A DNA stretch of 64,000 bases from Mytilus californianus (lineage: Eukaryota > Mollusca > Bivalvia > Mytilida > Mytilidae). A model generated the notes under the pieces. The model was not told the DNA's origin, searched no databases, and saw nothing but the letters and a program-made list of their open reading frames with translations. The first letter of the stretch is position 1. Every line of letters begins with the position of its first letter. Below, piece after piece: positions 12,791 through 23,323 of this stretch. The position numbers were made by a program, and so were the translations under genes. The stretch lies in the NCBI RefSeq assembly GCF_021869535.1, contig NW_026262659.1:8866001-8930000 (forward strand), written 5' to 3'.

Positions 12791-14060
12791 ATCATTAGAT
12801 ATAAGAAGATGTGGTATGAGTGCCAATGAGACAACTCTCCATCCAAGTCAAAATTTATAAAAGTAAACCATTATAGGTCAAAGAACGGTCTTCAACACGC
12901 AGCCTTGGCTCACACCGAACAGCAAGCTATAAAGGGCCCCAAAAATTACAAGTGTAAAACCATTCAAACGGGAAAACCAACGGTCTAATCTATATAAAAA
13001 ACGAAAAACGAGAAACACTTATGAACCACATCAACAAACGACAACTACTGAACATCAGATTCCTGACTTAGGAAAAGTGCAAACAATTGCAGCGGGTTTA
13101 AACGTTTTAATGGTACCAAACTTTTACCCTTTTTCTGAAACAATAGTGTAACATCACACACTATAAAATATCAATTGAAATGGCTTAACTCAATTTAAAG
13201 ACATATTAACACCAGTGAACATACACTGAACAAATAAATTTGATCTGTGATACAATGTTAATACAAAATAATTAAACTAAGGGAAGAATAATTAAAGTAA
13301 CATGTTATACCGCTATGAAATGTAAAACAATTTAAGAAAAAACAATATGCTTGAACAAAAATATCAGCCATTTGCAATTACTTTAAACACAGGCAAATGA
13401 AAATAATTTTGTTGTTAGGTATATGTGTACAGTTCAAATGGAGAAAGGAAATACTTTTACAAAATAAATATGATGTTCATAGTACGAAGAAGTGCAAATT
13501 TATAGTAATACCAAACACTTAGCAAAGCTGGTATATAGACCAGATATAACCCTGAATAAGTCAAAAAAGCATTACAATTAGTATCAACAGGTCAAATAAA
13601 CAAGAAAGTACGATTTGAGAGTACTCGCAGTTACTGACAGCTAGTTAAAAGCCAAAAACAATTAATAATAAAAAATCATGCATCAGAGACTAAAATCAAC
13701 TAAAACACATCCCAGGGATTTAGTATTTTAACGTCATGGACAGTCAAAGAAGACATGCCAAAAATAAATGTATCGACAGGCAGTAGGATGGTTAACCTCT
13801 TTATAGATCAAAATGAACGTGGTGTGTCTTTATACATCCCGTTTGAAAAGAATACAAATTTAGTTATGTTTTAATTTGCTGATGACAAAATCGATATTAG
13901 TGCCAATGTAAACTATATTCAAAGATCTAATTACAACCTTGGTAAGATAACCTTTACTAATAAGTTTGTTTAAATGTTCGATGAGTTTACACGGATCTCA
14001 TAGTGATTTCCGCGCTTTAAGTACAATATTACCGTAAAATTTAGGATTTGAAATACCGTT
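12791..14060 (-). mobile_element. Family R retroelement, long 3' non-coding region
   Basis: On the minus strand this is continuous with the reverse transcriptase relic upstream of it (14060-15925). It ends at about 12795 with the conserved terminal block (reverse complement 'gccaatgagacaactctcc' next to 'ataagaagatgtggtatg'). The same text occurs alone, without RT, at several other places in the window. Those orphan copies are therefore best read as 5'-truncated family R insertions. The 3' region is over 1 kb long. Confidence 0.65.
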
Positions 14061-15925
14061 TTTAATCAGTTTTCTACAGGTACAGCCAAATTTACTAATC
14101 AAATCTTTGTATCTATGAAAGAATTTAGTAAAAGTTTACATAATTTATGGTAACGAAATCCCTGACTTAATAATTTACCAGTGATGCATTGATTACGTTC
14201 GTTAAAATCTATGACATCACTACACACACGGGCATAACGAACGAGTTGGGATATATAAACACCGTATGATGGAGCCAAAGGAACATCGCCGTCTAAAAAA
14301 GGAAAATTAACAATAGGGAATGAAAAGTCGTCTCTTTTGTCGTAAATTTTAGTATGGAGTTTTCCTTTAGAGATTGAAATGTCCAAATCTAGAAAAGGAC
14401 AACTACTGCTGTTTCTGTTAGATTGAGTTAAAGTAAGTTCTTTTGGGTACATTTCGGTAGTATATTTAAAGAACTCTGGATTATTTAACGAAAAAATATC
14501 ATCCAGATAACGGAAGGTATTGTTGAATGTATCAACCAAATGTACAATGACGTGTCTTTACTGAGTTTGGTCATAAACTGAGATTCATAGCAATACAGGA
14601 ATAAATCTGCTATTAAAGGGGTGCAGTTAGTGCCCATAGGAATACCTACTACTTGTCGATACACTTTATCGCCGAAACGTACATATATGTTGTCCAGGAG
14701 AAAATTTAAAGCTTCAATCATATCTTCACATTTCCAGTAAGTGTATCTAGCATACTTTCCTTTTTCGTTACAGAAAAAAGCTTTAAACGAGTTACAGTAA
14801 ATAAATCTGTAACGAGATTTTTCAAAAGACCATTTAATTAAATATGAAAACTTTTTCTTGATAAGATTGTGTGGAATTGTAGTATAGAGAGTAGAAAAAT
14901 CATAACTGTCAACAGAATTAAAAGGACCATCAAAAGCATGTTTATTTATCTAAAACCTCTAAAGAATTTTTAACACTCCAAAAATAATTAATACCATTAT
15001 TTTCATAAGCTTTATTAAAAAAGTTAATAACAAGTTCTTTGATAGTAGTAAGGGAGGTAATTAGAAGCACTGATAGATTGGTAGTAGAACACTTACTAGA
15101 TGCGGAGATGAATTTAAATGGTTTTTTGTGCAATTTAGGTAACCAGTACATAGTAGGGACTTTCAAATGTTCGGAAGAGGCTTTAAGCTGGGTAGTGGCA
15201 GTGATATGCTTGTTTACAATTTGACTCTCTGTGGAGCGTACGGACCTGAATGTAGAAGAATTTGTAATTTTGTTTTGGAGAACTTCCGTGTAGTATATGC
15301 GTCACACCACCACTACATTATTTGCTGCTTTGTCTGCCGGTACGAACACAGACCGCTTTGCGAGTACTTGGAGTTTATTTTTTATTCTAGAATTGGGAAT
15401 ATCATGGACCCTATAACTAATTTCAGAATTGAGATATACGAATATTAACAGTATTCATAATTTTATTCAAATAACTGTCTAGAGATTTTTTATCAGATTT
15501 TTCACGTTTACATCAATTTTTACAGTAGACAGACAGAACGTCTTTAATGACCTGACGACACTGTTTCCAATCTATTTTAGATGGAGGACGATATTTCGGT
15601 CCTTTCTCAAGAAAAGTTATGACCTCACTGTCTTCGACGATGTTGAGGTCTCCTGTAAGGACATGACCATAGGGAACGTATCTAAAACTAGATGTTTTAC
15701 AGTCTCAAGTGGAAGGAACATTATTTTCTATATTGACGTCTGATGTAACTAACGTATAATTAAAAATCAAACTTCTGCTCGTTTTTTTATAAGAATACGA
15801 AATAATAGGTGGTTCTATATTATCAAAATATGGAGGTATTTGTCTTTGGATGGTAGAGTCATTGAATATACTAGATAAGTTAATAAAATCAATACCTCTA
15901 TTTATATACGTCTATATAAAAAATA
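14060..15925 (-). pseudogene. Reverse transcriptase relic, family R (possibly Penelope-like)
   Basis: The blocks, in N to C order, are: 'GHVLTGDLNIVEDSEV' and 'GPKYRPPSKIDWKQCR' (about 15700-15550); 'VPTMYWLPKLHKKPF' (about 15160); 'GIPMGTNCTPLIADLFLYCY' (about 14650-14590); 'FRYLDDIFSLN' (the catalytic D-D pair); 'FLDLDI'; 'KIYDKRDDFSFPIVNFPF'; and 'SYGVYISQLVRYARVC' (about 14250). The order 'FLDL..Y.KR' followed by a region like the 'IPYSQ..R..RIC' of Penelope-like elements suggests that class, but this is inference. No GIY-YIG domain is visible. Several stops and frame changes, for example near 14940 and 14540, make this copy inactive. Confidence 0.7.
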
Positions 15926-16558
15926 CGCCCAAAATGTGTCCCTCTTTATAAAAAGTGATTTGTTATCACAAAAGTTTTCGGTATAAAAAAAATCAACTCG
16001 CACAAGTGTATTTTATTTATAGATATTGAATTCAATTCAGAACTAATAAAAAACAGGTTAATCCAGGAATTCTTATTATTTTAAGACAAACTCAAATTTT
16101 ATATTGTAAAGTGAAAATATTCATAAATTATCTTAAACACTTACACTGACTTAAAATAATAATTGTACCAATTTTACTTTACTTGGAGCCAAACCGTTCG
16201 ACTTCAGAGTAGAACGTTTTACACCATCTGCACTTACTACGGCTGCACCAGATACGCATTTAGACAATAAATGTATCTTCAGTGATGCTCGAAGCCAACT
16301 ATTAGCGTATTAGCTTATACGAATTGCGTCAATAAACATTGATTTTAACTGTACATATTATGATTGTTATAATCTGCGGGGAAAATATGAAAATGCAAAG
16401 GCTTACATCAAATGCAGACGCGGAACAGAGAAATACATTCAAAACTCTCAAGATTTGCATATTCTGGTTCATTACACCAAGAAAGGTTGAGATAGATAGG
16501 TGTTATTGTTGAAAAGACAACTGAAAACCTTAAACACGCAAGCACATGCACACTATAT
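15926..16558. other. Spacer with a small dispersed repeat
   Basis: About 16245-16300 carries 'gacaataaatgtatcttcag' and 'gtgatgctcga', also found at 27760-27815 in diverged form. This is a short dispersed mussel repeat. Nothing else is supported. Confidence 0.45.
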
Positions 16559-17050
16559 AGTATGTATGTATGTATGTATGTATGTATGTATGTATGTATG
16601 TATGTATGTATGTATGTATGTATGTATGTATGTATGTATGTATGTATGTATGTATGTATGTATGTATGTATGTATGTATGTATGTATGTATGTATGTATG
16701 TATGTATGTATGTATGTATGTATGTATGTATGTATGTATGTATGTATGTATGTATGTATGTATGTATGTATGTATGTATGTATGTATGTATGTATGTATG
16801 TATGTATGTATGTATGTATGTATGTATGTATGTATGTATGTATGTATGTATGTATGTATGTATGTATGTATGTATGTATGTATGTATGTATGTATGTATG
16901 TATGTATGTATGTATGTATGTATGTATGTATGTATGTATGTATGTATGTATGTATGTATGTATGTATGTATGTATGTATGTATGTATGTATGTATGTATG
17001 TATGTATGTATGTATGTATGTATGTATGTATGTATGTGTGTATGTGTGTA

Positions 17051-17095
<45 letters not shown>

Positions 17096-17222
17096 TATGT
17101 ATGTATGTATGTATGTATGTATGTATGTATGTATGTTATGTATGTATGTTATGTATGTATGTATGTATGTATGTATGTATGTATGTATGTATGTATGTAC
17201 GTACGTTGTATGTATGTATGTA
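16559..17222 (+). repeat. Long (TATG)n microsatellite with a (TG)n interruption
   Basis: About 476 bp (16561-17036) is essentially pure TATG, about 119 units. A (TG)n segment follows to about 17090, then imperfect TATG runs to 17222. The unit has no stop codon in any frame on this strand, so three overlapping open frames of more than 200 codons reading Met-Tyr-Val-Cys arise. They are artefacts. Confidence 0.98.
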
Positions 17223-17254
17223 TTTAAGTTTGTGCGTAAGCGTCTGTATAATAT

Positions 17255-17523
17255 TTAAGCCCCCCGTGACAAAATAGGGGGGGGTATAAATTTACCGTCT
17301 GTTCGTCCGTAAGATGCATTGTTTGTCCGGCTATCTCCTACAGTTTTGGAGGTACAATTTTAATATTTTGTAGGATGTTCGTACACATAATAAAGGTGTG
17401 CATGGCTACAGGATTTTGATTTCTTCCAAATATTGTGACAATTATAGCTGATCACAGCTGTAGTTGCCTAAGTTGGACTTGGTCATTTTCTTGGTACTAC
17501 AGCTGCAAATAGAGATCTTGGTT
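17255..17523 (+). repeat. Possible dispersed repeat, G/C-run start
   Basis: It starts with 'aagccccccgtgac' and a G8 run, then 'ccgtctgttcgtccgtaag' and 'gtccggctatctcctac'. The phrase 'cagctatctcctcctacag' recurs at about 17719, after the MITE. I recognise the style of a dispersed bivalve repeat but cannot set its ends. Confidence 0.35.
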
Positions 17524-17559
17524 CAGAAGCGGATTTGGAGTTTTTTTCAGGGGGCCCGG

Positions 17560-17590
<31 letters not shown>

Positions 17591-17710
17591 TTTGTGGTAA
17601 AAATTTGGTTGATTATATAGGGAATCACTGAAGCATGACTGAAACGGGCCTCCTCTTAGGCAGTCAGTGCCCCCCCCCCCCCCTTATGAAAATTTCTGGA
17701 TCCGCCACTG
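17524..17710. mobile_element. 187-bp MITE with imperfect TIRs and a 5-bp target duplication
   Basis: The left end 'cagaagcggatttgga' and the reverse complement of the right end 'cagtggcggatccaga' are matching terminal inverted repeats. Both sides are flanked by 'tggtt' (17519-17523 and 17711-17715). The interior has a C run of about 34 bases at about 17557-17590 and a second C run near 17670. No coding capacity. Confidence 0.7.
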
Positions 17711-17715
17711 TGGTT

Positions 17716-18474
17716 TGTTCAGCTATCTCCTCCTACAGTTAAATCATCATATATATTGTAAAATTTATAATTTCCTATGGTCAGGCGGGGGTATCGTTTG
17801 TGTCTTAAAGACAGCATAACAATTTCAAAATTTTGTTTGGCCTTTTTAAGGAGCTTCATTCATGATAAAGGCAGAGTTTTTACAAGTATCACTTAAAGGG
17901 TGCCCCTTTGATTGGTATGTAGTTATATCATGACAAGTTACAGATCAAGTTATAATAAGAATTTTGGTCTGGTCTAATGATTTTGTGGCATAGTTTATAT
18001 GGTCCTTGACTTTGATGTTAAATGGTATAATACATTTGTAATATACAACTGAAGGTAACAAAATATCAAATAAGGTAAATTAATTCGAACATGCACAATA
18101 ACAATCATGTGTAAATTCACTAATCCCACCATATTTTATAAATGCCTACTCTAAGTCAGGAGCCTATAATTCATTGCTGTCTGCCATATTTGATTTTCAT
18201 TTATTGTTTTGTCTTTAATTAGGGCATTTCTGTTTTTTGTTTGCATGGACACACATTTGGTCATCTTTTTAGCCAATTAAAACTGACTACAGTATGGGTT
18301 TTGCTCATTTTTGAAGGTTGTAAGGTGACCTAAAGTTGCTTACACCCCTAGTCATTTGGATTCTGTCAGCTGCTGCACATCTCCTTATTTTATACAAAAG
18401 TCTGGATAGGGTTTTGGGGGTCTTTTATTCAATGTTATTTCTGTATTGTTCAAAATTTTATATTTTAGGTCATT
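17716..18474 (+). repeat. Diverged dispersed repeat tail in otherwise empty sequence
   Basis: About 18195-18395 resembles, with many changes, the tails that end in 'accacatcttcttatttt' ('gactacagtatgggtttt', 'gcacatctccttatttta'). The rest is AT-rich with no gene. Confidence 0.4.
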
Positions 18475-19346
18475 TTTGTCGAGCCTTCGACTTTTGTCGA
18501 AAAAGCGAGACATAGCGATCCTACATTCCGTCGGCGTCGTCGTCGTCGTCGTCGGCGGCGTCCACAAATATTCACTCTGTGGTTAAAGTTTTTGAAATTT
18601 TAATAACTTTCTTAAACTATCCTGGATTTCTACCAAACTTTGACAGAAGCTTGTTTATGATCATAAGATAATATTCAAAAGTAAATTTTGTAAAAAAAAA
18701 TTCCATTTTTTCCGTATTTTACTTATAAATGGACTTAGTTTTTCTGCCAAGAAACATTACATTCACTCTGTGGTTAAAGTTTTTGAAATTTTAATAACTT
18801 TCTTAAACTATCCTGGATTTCTACCAAACTTTGACAGAAGCTTGTTTATGATCATAAGATAGTATCCAGAAGTAAATTTTGTAAAAAAAAAAATCCATTT
18901 TTTCCGTATTTTACTTATAAATGGACTTAGTTTTTCTGCCAGTTAACATTACATTCACTCAGTGGTTAAAGTTTTTAAAATTTCAACAACTTTCTTAAAC
19001 TATCCTGGATTTGTACCAAACTTGGACAGAAGCTTGTTTATGATTAAAAGCTAGTATCTAGAAGGAAATTTTGTTAAAATTTTGTTTGATTTTTTCCGTA
19101 TTTTACTTATAAATGGACTTTGTTTTTCTTCCAGTTAACATTACATGCAGTCTGCAGTTTAAGTTTTTAAAACATTTATTAGATTTATAAACTATCCTGG
19201 ATTTTTACCAAACTTGGACAGAAGCTACTAACAATCAAAAGATAGTATAGAGAGGAATATTTTTATTTATTTTTTTCCTCATTTTTGTTGAGCCTGCGAT
19301 TAACAGCAAAAGTAGGCGAGACACTGGGTTCCGCGGAACCCTTACG
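18475..19346 (+). mobile_element. Hairpin-headed element B with about 190-bp tandem core
   Basis: The head hairpin 'gtcgagccttcgac' to 'gtcgaaaaagcgagac' is followed by a (CGT/CGG)n run at about 18535. The core is three to four tandem units of about 180-190 bp, each with 'aactatcctggatttctacc', 'gacagaagcttgtttatgat' and 'acttataaatggacttagtt'. The tail is 'aggcgagacac' plus the perfect palindrome 'gggttccgcggaaccc' (19326-19341) and 'ttacg'. Head and tail plan match element A, but the core is unrelated. The minus-strand frame at 18385-18567 comes from the trinucleotide run. Confidence 0.75.
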
Positions 19347-19480
19347 AATTTTTTCTGTATTCTTCATATTTTTCCCCATTATTTTTCAATCACTCAATAC
19401 AACACTCCATTATTCTATATTCTCCATTTCATTGTTCTTTTCTTTATTTTTTTTATACGCCCGTTTTTGGTTTGGTTTAT

Positions 19481-19965
19481 AAAAGCCGAAGATTTTATTA
19501 TTGATAATAATCGGTGGGCTCTTGATTAAAAGCCGAAGATTTTATTATTGAAAATAATCTGCGGGCTCTTGATTAAAAGCCGAAGATTTTACAATTGATA
19601 ATAATCGGCGGGGTCAGACTTTTAAAAGCCGAAGATTTTATAATTGAAAATAATCGGCGGCCATTTGATTAAAAGCCGAAGATTTTATAATTGAAAATAA
19701 TCGGCGGCCATTTAATTAAAAGCCGAAGATTTTATAATATAATAATCGGCGGTGAATTTTTAAAAGCCGAAGATTTCGACATTGAAAATAATCGGCGGTG
19801 AATTTTTAAAAGCCGAAGATTTTGACATTGAAAATAATCGGCGGGGTCTTTATCTTTAAAAGCCGGAGATTATTGAATTGATAATAATCGGCGGGATTCT
19901 AAAAGCCGAAGATTTATTTAAATCCATGTATTTCTAAGGGAAAAATAATAATGATCGGGGGGTTC
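19481..19965 (+). repeat. Minisatellite of about 50-bp hairpin units, 9-10 copies
   Basis: Each unit starts 'aaaagccgaagatttta' and contains 'aaaataatcggcgg'. Within a unit 'ccgaagatttt' pairs with 'aaaataatcgg', so every unit can form a short hairpin. The linkers between hairpins vary ('ctcttgatt', 'ccatttgatt', 'tgaattttt'). The array follows element B by about 135 bp. Confidence 0.85.
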
Positions 19966-22397
19966 ACTGTGGCTTTCCATATTAATGCATAATAAACATT
20001 ATAAATGTCTTGATTCCTTGCAAAATATACAAATTGTAATTTTTGTTATAATCCTTCACTGACATTCTCTGCAATGTGACGAGGTCACAACTTTTGATTT
20101 ACTTCATTTAACTCAGTAACTTTTTTAATCCTCGGGAGTTGTGCTCACAAATACTTCTACGTTAATGTCATTGAATTGCGGTTTTCTTTTCTTTTCTTTT
20201 TTTGTCAGTAGAAACTCGACTAACATAAGATAGATGAAACAAATTATATTTAAAATCGGGTTTGCAAAACATATAAAACACTAGCTATCAAAAGTTTTTT
20301 TCCGACAATAATTCATCAATAAATTTACTGTCGTCACAAAGGCCATATTATCGCTAAAAGTTTTTGAACGATTTGGCGTCTTAAAGTTGACACGTTTTAG
20401 CGGATAACAATTGTCGGACACGTTTGAGAGAGGAAACAATTGGACACGTTTTAGAGAAGTAAATAATTAGACACGGTTTGGTGATTATTGAATTTAATTT
20501 TTAATCATTTTGAACTTTTTTAGGACTTGAGAGATATAGACCTTAACACATGACATGGATACCCATTCATCATTCACATTCACCCTTGTCATGCCTGTAT
20601 TGAACAAGATATATTAAATTTCAAAGTTTCAATAGAAAATAAAAACGTCAGCTCTTTATATTGTTAAATGAAACCATCAGTCTCTCAATTGTTAACAGCT
20701 TAATAATATGATACAAGTTTTTTGCACTTTCAGGCTCCAACAGAAATAACAAATTACTTTATAAAACATGCGTTCATATGTATGCATCACTAGTTATTGT
20801 AAATGCCAAGAATATCGGGATTTATTCTGGGTGTGACAGATACCAAGGATCTGTCAACTAAAATCCCCAATCATGTATATCAAATACGTAGTAAATATTG
20901 CAAAGATACAGTAAAATGCCAATATACTGTAAAAAAAACCTGAAACTTTCATTTCACTAATAATATGAAACTTTTATCTTTCAAAGGCGAAATGTAAACA
21001 AATTAAAATGTTTTCACAACATAAAACAAGCTTAAGGCCATGGGGTGTGAACATTTTTTTTAATGGGTATAAAAAAAATTTTTCAAGTTTAAATTGTAAC
21101 GTCAGAGACATATAAAACCATCTCTGTGTTTTGTTGTATACATAAATATGTAGAATAATGAAGAATTATCAATTAAAAACAATAATCATGTTGACCTGAA
21201 ATAAATAATTCCTTATTAATTACATGCAGCTGAACAAATGTAAACAGAGGTAGGACTGACTCATTACAAGTAGGGATTTATCTATAAACTGGATATAGTT
21301 TGAACAACTCATATAACTATGAAGGACTGCCTGGGGATGATGAGCAGGTAATGAGCATAAAAAATATATATTTCATGGTTGTAACATATATAGCTTTTCC
21401 GAAATCTGTGTTTTAATGATGGAGGTTTGGCTGTTGACTGTGGACATTAAACAAATATGAACGTCTAAATTTTTCGAATAAGTTCAAATTGAACTACTTT
21501 GTTTTATAATTTCCTGTCAATAAATTAACTTTTTACTATGTTTTCATATACACCTCCTAGAAGCCCTGTGGTATTCGTATTTTGAAAATGAGGTTGTAAA
21601 TGCTTTGACTGTAAATCAATATACTATAATTTTAAGTTATTCTAATGTTGATTTTCTGAAGTCACTGCCATCATGGTACTTATCAAATTGTTACTAATCC
21701 AACACATGACACATTATTTAATGTTTCTTTAATCGGTCACATCTATCTTTCCAAATTCTGTAAAAGATAAAAACGTTCCAATCTACGACCCAGCTGATCA
21801 TTATCCAGTTCATATACATTAGATACGTGTGTAATTTAATATATCGACAGAAGAATCCTGGTGTTATTTCGGGAAATGTGGATGAAACACAAACATGCCT
21901 ATTTTTTAAATACTAAAATATAATGAGTTTCCAAAAAGGGGGGGGGGGGGGGGGTATAATGTATAATGTCTCGATTCTCTTGTAAAAAAAATAAATGATT
22001 CATAATTCAAAGTTATAAAGAGCTTCCCCACGGCTAATTCCTTTCCTGTCTTACTAAAAATGTTCGAATATCTTAAGAAGCTGAGAAGCCCGATCCAACA
22101 CTGTTTATTTTCTTCACTTTTACCCATGAAGAAGACTAACTTGCGTTCGTTTGGAAGACAAATATTTTATAATCAAGATATATAACCATATATTGATATT
22201 GAGAGAATGTAGAGTTGATTACAGACATTTGATAGATTATGTTAAATACCTTATTTCATAATTTCGTTTAGAGTATGGACTTCTTACGACTTGACACATC
22301 AAAAGACACCTGTCTATTAATGACGACTTAATAATGACCTAATGATGTCTTTTTATTATTTCTGTCGTTTGGTTGTTGTATACACTGGCACTCCTTT
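19966..22397. other. Mostly empty; one short degenerate repeat and a G run
   Basis: About 20385-20480 has three to four variants of 'gacacgttttagagaag'. A G run of about 18 bases is at about 21937-21954. I find no supported gene on either strand. Confidence 0.4.
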
Positions 22398-22875
22398 TTT
22401 TCTTTTTATAGGTGTTAACTTCACAAATACTTTGTAGCTTCGTCTCTTTGTTTCTTTTTATAGGTGTTAACTTCACAAATACTTTGTAGCTTCGTCTCTG
22501 TGTTTCTTTTTATAGGTGTTAACTTCACAAATACTTTGTAGCTTCGTCTCTGTGTTTCTTTTTATAGGTGTTAACTTCACAAATACTTTGTAGCTTCGTC
22601 TCTGTGTTTCTTTTTATAGGTGTTAACTTCACAAATACTTTGTAACTTCGTCTCTGTTTTTCTTTTTACAGGTGTTAACTTCACAAATACTTTGTAGCTT
22701 CGTCTCTGTGTTTCTTTTTAAAGGTGTTAACTTCACAAATACTTTGTAGCTTCGTCTCTGTGTTTCTTTTTATAGGTGTTAACTTCACAAATACTTTGTA
22801 GCTTCGTCTCTGTTTTTCTTTTTATAGGTGTTAACTTCACAAATACTTTGTAGCTTCGTCTCTGTTTTTCTTTCC
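22398..22875 (+). repeat. Homogeneous 52-bp minisatellite, about 9 units
   Basis: Units of 52 bp carry 'tttctttttataggtgttaa' then 'cttcacaaatactttgtagc' then 'ttcgtctctg', nearly identical between copies with single-base variants. The low divergence suggests recent amplification or gene conversion. The array ends 243 bp before the start codon of the HEPN gene. Each unit looks like a 3' splice site (pyrimidine run then TATAG), which may be chance. Confidence 0.9.
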
Positions 22876-23118
22876 CTTTCATATTGGTTTTAAATTTATA
22901 TCAAGTAGATAATACCAAAGTTTTTAAATAACACAACTCGATATAAGGATATGATGCTTGTATTATTCATATTTTGTTTAATATGCAAAGTTATACAAAA
23001 CGTACAAGGTTTTAAAAATCTTTTTCTATTATTATAAGGAGTCCAATGACTGTAGTGATCGCACTGGAAGAAAAAGGACTCAGGTTTTGCAGTTGACAAG
23101 ACAACAGAACATGATAAA

Positions 23119-23323
23119 ATGCCAAAACTATCAAATGAAGAGGCAAATTATCTCAAATTAATCATATTCATTAACACAATTGCTACACCGTCTGTTAGAG
23201 TAAAATTCAACCAACATTTTCCGCCAACATCACTTCCTACAACATTAAAGAATGAGGAGTCTAAGCTTAGATCTATGCGAGTGCTTAATGCAATGCAGTT
23301 GAGTCTCTTGTATCCTGCAACTG
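23119..23323 (+). CDS. Exon 1: N-terminal half of the HEPN domain
   Basis: It encodes 68 residues beginning 'MPKLSNEEANYLKL', then 'VRVKFNQHFPP' and 'LRSMRVLNAMQLSLLYPATG'. This is the start pattern of DZIP3-type HEPN domains in molluscs ('LS.EE.NYL', 'VR..F...F.P', 'Q..LL.P'). The donor 'ctg|gtatgt' follows 23323 and leaves phase 1. Family assignment is by recognition. An upstream non-coding exon is possible. Confidence 0.8.

Noticed and set aside
12523-12846. 107-codon minus frame
   Set aside because: It starts inside the conserved family R tail and runs into unrelated sequence; no domain.
16500-17277. Three overlapping + strand frames of 221-252 codons reading Met-Tyr-Val-Cys
   Set aside because: They are the translation of a 4-bp microsatellite that has no stop codon in any frame.
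22398-22875. Minisatellite units as a CRISPR array or repeated mini-exons
   Set aside because: The units are directly adjacent with no unique spacers, the context is eukaryotic, and 52 bp is not a multiple of three with no open frame across units.
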